64,000 nt of DNA from Alphaproteobacteria bacterium. Lineage in GTDB: Bacteria; Pseudomonadota; Alphaproteobacteria; DSM-16000; Inquilinaceae. Within the stretch, counting starts at the first letter, position 1; every line of letters starts with the position of its first letter. The notes beneath the pieces were generated by a model, which was not told the DNA's origin, did not search any database, and saw only the letters and a list, made by a program, of their open reading frames with translations. Where the stretch lies: positions 62,001-126,000 of the forward strand of contig JANQIX010000104.1 in NCBI GenBank assembly GCA_028281925.1, written 5' to 3'. Positions 33,413-41,520 of the stretch are shown here, one piece after another. A program made the translations under genes and the position numbers.

Positions 33413-33691
33413 GTCAGAGATCCTGCCAGGCATTGGATTTCGAACCTGATTTCATTTGACATTCCGGCACCGAACGCGCCTTAGTGCGGCCAGCGACACT
33501 CCCGTTTTGGTCGAGAGTTCGGCCACGCGCCGACCGGGTCTATGGTCGGCCAGGTTTCTTTCCGGCACTTCTGGGCGTTTCGTGAGACGGGGATCTGCAT
33601 TGATGGTCCACCCGTCGACAGGCCACGTTCGCCCCTCCCGCGGGCGGGATCGCGAACGTCCAGATCCATGACCGAGAAAGACCTAGGATAG
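33413..33691 (+). promoter_or_regulatory. Leader and promoter region of the DEAD-box helicase gene
   Basis: 279 nt without a gene. A TTGACA (33456-33461) could be a -35, but the matching -10 is poor. A very strong hairpin at 33625-33659 stands 32 nt before the helicase ATG. A long structured leader is common for RNA-helicase genes controlled by cold or by their own product. Confidence 0.45.
33625..33659 (+). promoter_or_regulatory. Leader hairpin before DEAD-box helicase gene
   Basis: Two stacked perfect stems: outer arms ACGTTCGC (33625-33632) and GCGAACGT (33652-33659), inner arms TCCCGC (33636-33641) and GCGGGA (33644-33649), joined by CCC and TC bulges. No T-run follows, so it is probably a regulatory structure rather than a terminator of an upstream gene. 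Confidence 0.6.
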
Positions 33692-34942
33692 ATGACCGAT
33701 TTTGCGGGCCTCAGCCTGGCCCACCCCATCCTTCGCGCTATCGCCGACGAAGGTTATACGACCCCGACGCCCATCCAGGGCAACGCCATTCCGCCGCTGC
33801 TGGAGGGTCGCGACCTGCTGGGCGTGGCCCAGACCGGCACGGGCAAGACCGCGGCCTTTGCGCTGCCGCTGCTGCACCGCCTGGCCGGCAGCGCCGGTGC
33901 CCCGCTGCACAAACGGCCACGCGCCCTGATCCTGGCGCCCACGCGCGAGCTGGCAAGCCAGATCGATGAGAGCCTGCGCTGCTACAGCCGCTATCTGGGC
34001 ATCCGATCCACCGTCGTCTTCGGCGGCACGTCGATCCGGCCCCAGATCCGTGCGCTGGCACAAGGCAAGCATGTGCTTGTCGCCACTCCCGGGCGGCTGT
34101 TGGACCTGATGAAGCAGGGTCATGTGCGGCTCGACGCCGTCGAGATGTTCGTGCTGGACGAAGCCGACCGCATGCTGGACATGGGCTTCATCGGCGATGT
34201 CAGGAAGATCGCCGCGGCCCTCTCCCGGCGCCGGCAGACGGTGCTGTTTTCCGCAACCATGCCGAAGTCGGTGCAGAGCCTGGCCGACGGCCTGCTGAAA
34301 GATCCAGTGCGGGTCGAAGTTGCGCCGACCGCGACCACGGCTGAGAAGGTGGATCAACGCGTCCTTTTCGTGCCGAAGGACAAGAAGCGGGCTCTTGTCG
34401 GCGAGCTGTTGGCCGATACCGGCATCGAACGGGTACTGATCTTCACGCGGACCAAGCACGGCGCCGACCGTGTGGCAAAACACCTGCACCAAGGCGGCGT
34501 GCGGGCCGAAGCGATCCACGGCAACAAAGCCCAGAATGCGCGTGAGCGGACCCTTCGCGACTTCCGTGACGGGCGCCTGCGCGCGCTGGTGGCAACGGAC
34601 ATTGCGTCGCGCGGTATCGACGTGGACGGCGTGACCCATGTCATCAATTTCGAACTGCCAAACGATCCGGAGAGCTATGTGCACCGGATCGGGCGCACGG
34701 CACGCGCCGGGGCGGCCGGTGTCGCGCTGTCGTTCTGCGACCATGAAGAGCGCGCCGCCCTGCGCGTCATCGAAAGGACGATACGTCAGCGCCTGACCGT
34801 GGTCGACGACCATCCTTATCACGCAGCAGAGATCGCCAACGACCCGATCCCCGCAAAGCGAAGCCCGCAACAGCGGCGCCATCAAGGCCAGCGTCGCCGT
34901 AACGCGCAGCACAGCCCGCGACCTGCGGGCAGGGCTGCGTAG
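33692..34942 (+). CDS. DEAD-box ATP-dependent RNA helicase (RhlE-like)
   Basis: A 416-residue helicase with all motifs in order: F residue plus Q motif (YTTPTPIQGNAIP), I AQTGTGKTAA, Ia PTRELASQI, Ib TPGRLLDL, II VLDEADRMLDMGF, III SATMPKS, IV LIFTRTKHGADRVAK, V ATDIASRGIDVDGVTHVINFELP, VI YVHRIGRTARAG. The C-terminal tail is short, basic and Arg/Gln-rich (QQRRHQGQRRRNAQ), fit for RNA binding. It resembles RhlE. ATG 33692 is the start. It probably acts in ribosome assembly or RNA decay, more so in the cold. Confidence 0.94.
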   Translation: MTDFAGLSLAHPILRAIADEGYTTPTPIQGNAIPPLLEGRDLLGVAQTGTGKTAAFALPLLHRLAGSAGAPLHKRPRALILAPTRELASQIDESLRCYSRYLGIRSTVVFGGTSIRPQIRALAQGKHVLVATPGRLLDLMKQGHVRLDAVEMFVLDEADRMLDMGFIGDVRKIAAALSRRRQTVLFSATMPKSVQSLADGLLKDPVRVEVAPTATTAEKVDQRVLFVPKDKKRALVGELLADTGIERVLIFTRTKHGADRVAKHLHQGGVRAEAIHGNKAQNARERTLRDFRDGRLRALVATDIASRGIDVDGVTHVINFELPNDPESYVHRIGRTARAGAAGVALSFCDHEERAALRVIERTIRQRLTVVDDHPYHAAEIANDPIPAKRSPQQRRHQGQRRRNAQHSPRPAGRAA

Positions 34943-34979
34943 CCGTAGAGGCCAGGCCCCACATTCGCGGGCCAAGCAC

Positions 34980-37900
34980 TCAGGTCAGACTGTCGAAGAC
35001 GTCCTGGGCCTCTACGATGTCCGCCGTCTCCGGATCGCTCGCCACGCGGGACAGTGCATCTTCAAGCAGTGCCCGCGCGGCGGCTTCGTCCCCGCTGCGC
35101 AGCCTGGACCTAGCCAGCGATACACTGGCACGCAGATACAGCATCAGTGTTCCGTGGCTGAGCGCGGTCTCCCGCGCAATGTTGAAGCAGCGCTCCGCCT
35201 CGCTCCGGAACCGGCCTCCCTTCGCCGTCAGCAGCGATCCCTTCAGGCGCAAGAGTTCCGGATCGAAATAGGCCGGGCGTCCTCCGCGCCCTGGTGAAAG
35301 CGCCTGATTGACTGTCTCCAGTGCCTCCTCAAGACGGCCGGAGGCGGCGTATGACTCCGCGATCCAAGCCTCCGCACACGGGCGCGCCAACCCGGCACCT
35401 GTTGCAAGATAGCCCTCAAGACCCTTCTTCAGCCGGTCAATGCCACGTCGGTCACCCTTACGGTCCGCCGCGCGCCCAAGCTGCATCTCGGCCTGGGCGG
35501 CCCATTGCGCGAAGCTCTGCTGGCGCGCGATCCCGCATGCCGCCGACGCATGGCGTTCGGCAGCTTCGACATCGCGCAGGAACAGGCACATATTGGCGGC
35601 GAAAACCTGGGCAAAGGCCAGGCTGAAACCGTGATCCGCCTTCTTCGCCATGTTCAGGGCGCGCCGGCTCGCCGCCAACGCTGTACCGGCATTCCCTGTC
35701 AGAGCATGAAGCCACGAGAGATAGGATAGAGCCGCCGTGGCGAGGCTGACCCCAAACAGCACCAGATGGTCTTCCTGCTGATCGGGCGTGAACAGATCAA
35801 CGGCCTGCCGGAAATTCTTCTGCGCCTCGCCAAAGTCGCCGCTGTAGAAAAAACACACACCAAGTGTGTATTTGGCAGCCGCATGCGCGACCGGATCACC
35901 CGAATTTCCAGCTAGCGACAAGAACCGCTCAGACAGCTCGACGGCGATATCGAGGTTGGCACGTACCGTGTAGAAGCTCCACAACCCCCACAAGACATGG
36001 ATCGGCTCCCCGATCCGCGTCGTCTGCGAGGACAGCCACCGGGCGCGTGCGTAAATCGCCTCCACCTCGCTCGACGCGAAGCCGTGACTCGCCAAGAGCT
36101 GAGGTCCCAACAACAGCAGAAACCGCAGTTCTCGTTCGCTGCGCCGATCTTCCTCCGGGATCAGTTCAACCAGCGCCAGCGCCCTGCGGAAATGGCTGAT
36201 CGCCTCCTTGTGCGCGGAAACGCCGATCGCCTGCCTGCCTGCCACCTCCAGGAACTCGATCGCCTTCGACAGGTTGCCGCCTTCCGTGAAATGGTAGGCG
36301 ATCACCTCAGGCTGTGCGGCGATCTCGGCGCGAACCTGCTGCTCCAGCACCGACGCGATCCGACGGTGATGGGCAACACGCTGTTGCTTCAGGATCGAGC
36401 GGTAGGTGAATTCCTGCACCAACGCGTGCTTGAACTCGTACTGCACCTCGGGAACGCGCCCGATCCGGAAGATAAGGTCAGCCTCCTGAAGCTGCTTCAG
36501 GGCATCGTGCAGCGCCTGGGGCTCGGCACTGGCGACGGAACTCAGCTCGGTGAAGCTGAACCTCCGTCCGAAGACCGAAGCGATCTCAAGCACGCGGCGC
36601 GCCAAGCCAAGCCGATCGATGCGGGCCATCAAGGACGCTTGCAGGATATGCGGGATCTGCTCCGACGCCGCTGGATGCCGACCGGCCGGCTCGCCCGAGC
36701 CGGCCCCCAACGCCGGTTCCGCAAGCGGTTTGGCCAGCTCTTCCAGATACAGAGGGACGCCGTCGGCGCGCTCGACGATGCGCGCCATCCGGTCTAAGGA
36801 CAGTCCGCTCAGTTGCAGATCGGCAAGCATGCTGTTCGCCTCGGCATCCGTCAGCCGGCGAAGGGCGACAACGGTTCCCGCTCCCTCGTCGAGCCAGCCC
36901 GGCGGATCGCCCGGTCGGCGACTGATGATCATCATCACCCGATGGCGCGGGAGTATCTTCAGCAGCCTGCCCAAGAACTCACCAGTGGTCGGGTCGATCC
37001 AATGCACATCTTCAACAATCAGAAGAAGATGCTCCTTCTCGCACAGATTGATTACATGATCGACCAGTGCGTCGAGGATCTTTTCCTTCTGTTCCTGAGC
37101 GCTCAATCTTGTTCTGGGGTATCGATGACCACAGGACAATGCCAGTATCTTGCATAAGTATCGTGCAACTTCCTCCGTACTCAGCTTGTTTTCGCGAAGC
37201 CAGCGCTCAAGCCTGTCCACCTTTCTGTCGTCGGAGTCGGTCGCGGCGAAGCCCATGACGGACTTCAGGTACTGAACGATTGGGTAGAGTACGCTGCTCT
37301 GATGATGGGGAGAGCAATCGAGCTGCAGCAAGCTTGGGCCATTCGCCGCAATGCGTCCGCAGAATGTGTGGATCAGTCTGGACTTGCCGATACCGGGCTC
37401 GCCGAGGATCGTGACGTATCGCCCCGCCCCGATCGAGAGCGTCTTCCAGTGTTCAAGCATCTGCGCAAGCTCACGGTCGCGTCCAATCAGTCTGGTGAGA
37501 TGCGCTCCGAAGTGGCGCGCATCGAAGCGACTGCGGACCAGCTTCTCTCCGACGACGCTGTAGAGCTGAGCGTAAAGGGCGGACCGCCCCCCGTCGACCA
37601 CTCCGCCGATCGGCCGTGTCTCGAAGGCTGACTGGACGAGCGCATTGGTGGACGCCGCAATAATGACGGCGCCGCGATCAGCCTGCTGCTCGAGTTCTGT
37701 GGCGGCGAACAGGGCGTTGCCAGCGATCTGCGCCTCAAGGGGCCGGTCTGCGGAGGCTGCCGTTACGATCACTTCGCCGCTGGCAATCCCGCAACGCGCA
37801 ACGAGATCGGCGACGGTGTCGAGCCTGCCTACCGCTTGAACGGCCCTGACACCGGCGAGGACAGCCCGCTCCGGATCATGTTCCTGCGCCCTTGGATAGC

Positions 37901-39032
37901 CGAAGCCGATGATCAGACGGTCGGCGACGACATGGAAGCGGTACCCGCCATGCTCCCGGGCGATCGCAGCGCAGCAGGTACGGAACGCCTCCAGTGCGAC
38001 CGTGAGGTCTTCCGGATCGAGTTCGCCGCTCAACTCCGCCGCGTTGGCAAGACCGAGTGAGAGAACCGTCATCTCCCTGCGCTCTGCGACGCCGTCGTAG
38101 GCGGCGGGATCCGAGACCCCGGCAGTTGGCGATGGGCTGGGATTCGGCGTCCACCCGGAGTCGCCGACTGACGGTTCCCCAACGCCTCCCGGATAGCCGG
38201 CCGCCCCACCTGGTTCGAAGGCGCCATGTCCTCCGCCGGGAACCCCATGCGCCGCCATGCCAGCCGCGTCACCGCTGAACATCCGGCCCGGCACCGACTC
38301 CTTGCGAATCTGCTCCGCAAGCATGACGGTCTCCACGGAGGGGGACGCATCGAGCTCGCGTTTCATGATCTCTCGGCAGCGGTTGAATTGCTGCAGCGCT
38401 TCCCCGCGACGTCCGGTGCGCGTGTAGAGGCGCATCATGGCCAGATGCGTACTCTCATGGGTGGGCTCAAGCACTAGCACACGCTTCGCGGTCTCGATTG
38501 CGCGACCCAAATCGTCCTTCGCCTCATAGTGGTTCAAAAGCACAAGCAGTGTCGCGAGCGCGGCATCGTGATGCTTCTGGCGTTCCCACCACACCCATTC
38601 CTCGAAAGGCTCCGACCGGACCAGTAGCCCCTTCAGAAATGGGCCTTGATAACCATCCACTGCCGTTTGCAGGCTTTCGACATCGCTTCGTGAGCTCAGA
38701 TCCCAGAATCTGGCCGTGTCGACATCAATTTCTGTGTCTGAAAACTGTATCTTGTCGCGACTGGCTTGGATCGGATCGAGGCCTGCGTTCGAAAACACTT
38801 TCCGCAACGTAGCCAATTCCTGACGCAAACTTGCACGCGACTGTTCTTCACCACTGCGCGACCAAAGCAAGGTCGCGACATCATCCCGCGCGAGGGAGCG
38901 GCCGGCCGATTGCGCCAGATAGGCCAGCAGACCCCAACACTTACGCGTGGGGAGTGAGAGCACCATACCCGTGGTCGTGACAATTTCGTAACCGCCAAGA
39001 AACCTCAGTTCGGCTCGCGTCACGTGCTTCAC
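34980..39032 (-). CDS. Large SARP-type regulator: wHTH-BTAD, degenerate cyclase-like domain, AAA ATPase, TPR
   Basis: A 1350-residue cytosolic regulator. A winged-helix DNA-binding domain (about 7-97) and a BTAD (about 100-245) give the SARP/AfsR front end. A Gly/Pro-rich linker (about 250-312) follows. Next is a class III cyclase-like domain (about 318-495) in which the first metal Asp is missing (VLSLGLANA where FCDLVGST is usual; Gly 327), while the second Asp is kept (VVADRLIIGFG, Asp 371). An ATPase follows with Walker A GEPGIGKS (544-551) and Walker B LLLIVEDVHWID (669-680). TPR-like helices fill about 950-1340. Start is GTG 39032. It is divergent from the transglutaminase-like/histidine decarboxylase operon and is its likely activator. 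Confidence 0.9.
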   Translation of the reverse strand: MKHVTRAELRFLGGYEIVTTTGMVLSLPTRKCWGLLAYLAQSAGRSLARDDVATLLWSRSGEEQSRASLRQELATLRKVFSNAGLDPIQASRDKIQFSDTEIDVDTARFWDLSSRSDVESLQTAVDGYQGPFLKGLLVRSEPFEEWVWWERQKHHDAALATLLVLLNHYEAKDDLGRAIETAKRVLVLEPTHESTHLAMMRLYTRTGRRGEALQQFNRCREIMKRELDASPSVETVMLAEQIRKESVPGRMFSGDAAGMAAHGVPGGGHGAFEPGGAAGYPGGVGEPSVGDSGWTPNPSPSPTAGVSDPAAYDGVAERREMTVLSLGLANAAELSGELDPEDLTVALEAFRTCCAAIAREHGGYRFHVVADRLIIGFGYPRAQEHDPERAVLAGVRAVQAVGRLDTVADLVARCGIASGEVIVTAASADRPLEAQIAGNALFAATELEQQADRGAVIIAASTNALVQSAFETRPIGGVVDGGRSALYAQLYSVVGEKLVRSRFDARHFGAHLTRLIGRDRELAQMLEHWKTLSIGAGRYVTILGEPGIGKSRLIHTFCGRIAANGPSLLQLDCSPHHQSSVLYPIVQYLKSVMGFAATDSDDRKVDRLERWLRENKLSTEEVARYLCKILALSCGHRYPRTRLSAQEQKEKILDALVDHVINLCEKEHLLLIVEDVHWIDPTTGEFLGRLLKILPRHRVMMIISRRPGDPPGWLDEGAGTVVALRRLTDAEANSMLADLQLSGLSLDRMARIVERADGVPLYLEELAKPLAEPALGAGSGEPAGRHPAASEQIPHILQASLMARIDRLGLARRVLEIASVFGRRFSFTELSSVASAEPQALHDALKQLQEADLIFRIGRVPEVQYEFKHALVQEFTYRSILKQQRVAHHRRIASVLEQQVRAEIAAQPEVIAYHFTEGGNLSKAIEFLEVAGRQAIGVSAHKEAISHFRRALALVELIPEEDRRSERELRFLLLLGPQLLASHGFASSEVEAIYARARWLSSQTTRIGEPIHVLWGLWSFYTVRANLDIAVELSERFLSLAGNSGDPVAHAAAKYTLGVCFFYSGDFGEAQKNFRQAVDLFTPDQQEDHLVLFGVSLATAALSYLSWLHALTGNAGTALAASRRALNMAKKADHGFSLAFAQVFAANMCLFLRDVEAAERHASAACGIARQQSFAQWAAQAEMQLGRAADRKGDRRGIDRLKKGLEGYLATGAGLARPCAEAWIAESYAASGRLEEALETVNQALSPGRGGRPAYFDPELLRLKGSLLTAKGGRFRSEAERCFNIARETALSHGTLMLYLRASVSLARSRLRSGDEAAARALLEDALSRVASDPETADIVEAQDVFDSLT

Positions 39033-39100
39033 TCGCTATATGCAAAGTCCGAGGCTGGGAGCCCGATCAAGGGATGTTCCGCACGGCATGGCAAGTCGAA

Positions 39101-39133
39101 TTTGCACATCATTTGCGGTAATTTTGCACGGCA
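39101..39133 (+). promoter_or_regulatory. Three direct repeats at 11-bp spacing (probable SARP binding sites)
   Basis: TTTGCACATCA (39101), TTTGCGGTAAT (39112) and TTTGCACGGCA (39123) lie head to tail with no gap. The TTTGC cores repeat every 11 bp, one DNA turn, the arrangement bound by SARP/AfsR proteins in actinomycetes. The region separates the regulator gene from the divergent operon. Repeats are seen directly; the binding protein is inferred. Confidence 0.65.
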
Positions 39134-39145
39134 ATGTGATCGCCA

Positions 39146-39178
39146 CTTCAGGATGTGGACAACAGGCCGCACCTGAAG
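39146..39178 (+). promoter_or_regulatory. Hairpin in the leader of the transglutaminase-like gene
   Basis: Outer arms CTTCAGG (39146-39152) and CCTGAAG (39172-39178), inner arms TGTGG and CCGCA, one bulged A, 8-nt loop. It lies 25 nt before the ribosome site of the gene starting at 39214. Could affect mRNA stability or initiation. Confidence 0.5.
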
Positions 39179-39213
39179 CTTGGTTGTCGCCTCGCAAACG
39201 TCGGAGAATGCAT

Positions 39214-40578
39214 ATGCCGGATCGGCAGGAAGACGCCGCCGAAGCAAAGAGCGCCGCCCATGGGACGGGATTGAGCGTCAGCGGTATCACCTTGGACGGC
39301 AGTGACCAGCACTACCACGACATCGTGAAGCATCTGGCAGTGCCTGCGGAACGGCAGGACACGCCGGTCTTCCGTAATGGCTCACGGACCGAAATCGCAG
39401 CGCTCGAGCACCCCACGCTGATCGAGATCGTGGATGCCATGACGCAATCCAGCACGCCGATTCGATTCGACCGGCTGGAGGATGCACAACTCGACTTCCG
39501 GCTCCGGCTCCACGCCATCGACGCCATGACCAATTTCAATACCGGCAAATGGGATGCCGACTATTACAACGAAGATGCCGACATCAGGCCGCAGATCGGC
39601 AACACCGTCAGCCCAGGCAACGCGAAGGGCGAAGGCGCCACTCCGACCCCATCTGCCGGTCGGCACGGCGGCATCTACTGGCAATTCATGGATCCGTCCG
39701 ACCCCTGGGATGCCGAGTGGCAGCAGATTAAGGGCACCCACCCGGCGGAGGGTCTTGAGCCCACCTACGGCCATCTTCTGCCGTTTCGTGGCGAATGTGC
39801 CGGAGCGTTCCAGCTAGCCGTCTATCTCGGGATCCTGAAGGGCCTGGGCAGAGAGTATCTGGAGCGAGTTCAGGACACCTACGGCCTCTTCTATGTCGGC
39901 CCCTGGCGGATCGACGGTCAGCTCAACCCGGCTGCGGAATTCATGCTGCCCGCCAGCCTTGAGGATCCGCCGATTCCCGGCGACTATATGTACTTCAAGA
40001 ACAAGGATGATTACCTGAAATGGGCCCCGAACGGATTCTGGGTCGGTCTCAACGCCATCTATGTCGGCAAAGACGACCTGGGCATGCGGCACTATTCGGG
40101 GCTCGGCGCATCCTGGCTCAGCGAGGTCAATCTGCGCAGTCAGGTGGTGAATGCCTATTACCATGACTGCTACCCGCACACGATCAAGGACCCACAGAAA
40201 GAGTGCCGGTTCACCGAACGCCGCCTGCTGGCACCACCGCCGAAGATGACGACACGACAAACTCAGTCCGCGCCCCAGGCCCGAGCGACACTCACAGAGC
40301 CGACGCGCGATCAGTTGCGGGCCGCCGGCTTTGAGGAGCCGGAAGATGGGGTGTTCGTGCACGCCGGCATCTCCATGGGGCAACTCGGTCAGGCGCTCGG
40401 CATCGATGCTCGCCATCTGGCGCAGGTGCGCAGCACAGGGCTGGCCAAACCCCAGTACCGCGTCCGCCTGGGCAACCTCGCCTGCATCGTGGAAAGGCAC
40501 GAAAGCGCGGAAGCACTGCTGGGCGATGCCAGCACGGTGAGCGTCTCGATCAACTTCGGCCGGCCGATCAGCTCCTGA
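39214..40578 (+). CDS. Transglutaminase-like protein (Bacillus Tgl family) with extra C-terminal domain
   Basis: A 454-residue protein. Residues about 79-300 align by eye with B. subtilis Tgl, protein-glutamine gamma-glutamyltransferase: TPIRFDRLEDAQLDFRLRL, then the active-site FRGECAGAFQLAVYLG (Glu194-Cys195), IPGDYMYFKNKDD, and GLNAIYVGKDDLGMRHYSGLG (His293). The position of Tgl Glu187 holds Leu279, but the Glu before the Cys, said to be a redundant partner in Tgl, is kept. A Ser/Thr/Pro linker (about 340-362) leads to a roughly 90-residue C-terminal domain I do not know. ATG 39214 has GGAGA 6 nt upstream. No signal peptide. 72 nt before the histidine decarboxylase gene. Confidence 0.72.
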   Translation: MPDRQEDAAEAKSAAHGTGLSVSGITLDGSDQHYHDIVKHLAVPAERQDTPVFRNGSRTEIAALEHPTLIEIVDAMTQSSTPIRFDRLEDAQLDFRLRLHAIDAMTNFNTGKWDADYYNEDADIRPQIGNTVSPGNAKGEGATPTPSAGRHGGIYWQFMDPSDPWDAEWQQIKGTHPAEGLEPTYGHLLPFRGECAGAFQLAVYLGILKGLGREYLERVQDTYGLFYVGPWRIDGQLNPAAEFMLPASLEDPPIPGDYMYFKNKDDYLKWAPNGFWVGLNAIYVGKDDLGMRHYSGLGASWLSEVNLRSQVVNAYYHDCYPHTIKDPQKECRFTERRLLAPPPKMTTRQTQSAPQARATLTEPTRDQLRAAGFEEPEDGVFVHAGISMGQLGQALGIDARHLAQVRSTGLAKPQYRVRLGNLACIVERHESAEALLGDASTVSVSINFGRPISS

Positions 40579-40608
40579 TCCACGACCGCCGTCAGCCCTG
40601 TCCCTAGA

Positions 40609-40630
40609 GCCGGCCGATCAGTCGGCCGGC
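40609..40630 (+). promoter_or_regulatory. Hairpin between the transglutaminase-like and histidine decarboxylase genes
   Basis: Perfect 9-bp arms GCCGGCCGA (40609-40617) and TCGGCCGGC (40622-40630) with a 4-nt loop. The AGGAGAAG ribosome site of the decarboxylase gene begins right after it, and no T-run follows. A processing or stability element that sets the ratio of the two products is likely. Confidence 0.6.
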
Positions 40631-40650
40631 ATCAGGAGAAGACGTTCGCC

Positions 40651-41508
40651 ATGGATTTAAAAGATGTCGTGAACGGCGCCATCGGCCCCTTCCCCGACAA
40701 TTGCGCCGGCTATATGAACCCGCCCAGCCAGGGCATCGGCTACATCGCCGCGCTGAAGCTGTCGCTCGGCACGGTCGTCGCCGATATGGACGACGGGCTG
40801 GAGGGCATCGTTTCGTACGACCGTGCCGAGGCCGCCGATGCCTATATCGGCCAGATCAACATGCTGACCGCATCGTCGTTCTGCGGCTTGAACGGCGCAG
40901 TATGGGGCTATGACCTGGCCCGGGCCGACGGACTGCGCAACGGCAATGTGCAGCCCAAGATGATGCTCGACCGGCATGACGGGGCAAAGGTGCCGATCTG
41001 GTCGATGATGCCGCTGCTCGATGCGGGTTATCGGTTATTCGGATCGCGCGAGCAGCGGCGGTTCAACCCGCTTCCCGGGGCCATGGTCGTCTGCGCCAAC
41101 AAGTCGTGGACGATAAACCCGAAGACGGAAACGGTGATCTGGTGCGCGCTGGCGCTCGCCATTCCGGAAGACCGCAACGTTGCGGCCAACCTGTTCATCG
41201 AAGATGGCTCCGACACCGAGAGCACGGGGCTTAAGCCGCTGATCAACCTCGAACGCAACATCGCGAAGTCGATCCTGCGCTGCGGTCAGGACCAGGGCGT
41301 CCGCTATAAGGAGATCTTCGTCGAGAGCAAGATGCTGCCGATCAGCCATGGCACGGTCGGCTGCGCGCTGGCCTGCGTTCCCTATGTCACGCTGCCGAAC
41401 GCGGCCATCCCGCCCGGCAAGCCGCCGTCATCCCTGATCGACATGACCATCGGCGAATGGGAAGAGGCGCTGGGGCTGCCGCCGCTGCCTCCGTATCCAG
41501 CCGGGTAA
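40651..41508 (+). CDS. hdcA: Pyruvoyl-dependent histidine decarboxylase proenzyme
   Basis: A 285-residue proenzyme of the pyruvoyl histidine decarboxylase family, which converts histidine to histamine and CO2. The self-cleavage site is MLTASSFCGLNGAVWGYDLA: cleavage is expected between Ser75 and Ser76, giving a beta chain (1-75) and an alpha chain with N-terminal pyruvoyl group. VSYDRAEAADAYIGQIN keeps Tyr56 and Asp57, matching the substrate-binding Tyr62-Asp63 of Lactobacillus 30a. LFIEDG (Glu184) fits the catalytic Glu197 region. RRF-NPLPGA and ANKSW also match. ATG 40651 follows AGGAGAAG. No pyridoxal-phosphate site. Known mainly in Gram-positive bacteria, so its presence here suggests transfer. 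Confidence 0.88.
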   Translation: MDLKDVVNGAIGPFPDNCAGYMNPPSQGIGYIAALKLSLGTVVADMDDGLEGIVSYDRAEAADAYIGQINMLTASSFCGLNGAVWGYDLARADGLRNGNVQPKMMLDRHDGAKVPIWSMMPLLDAGYRLFGSREQRRFNPLPGAMVVCANKSWTINPKTETVIWCALALAIPEDRNVAANLFIEDGSDTESTGLKPLINLERNIAKSILRCGQDQGVRYKEIFVESKMLPISHGTVGCALACVPYVTLPNAAIPPGKPPSSLIDMTIGEWEEALGLPPLPPYPAG

Positions 41509-41520
41509 TCGCTGGACGGC

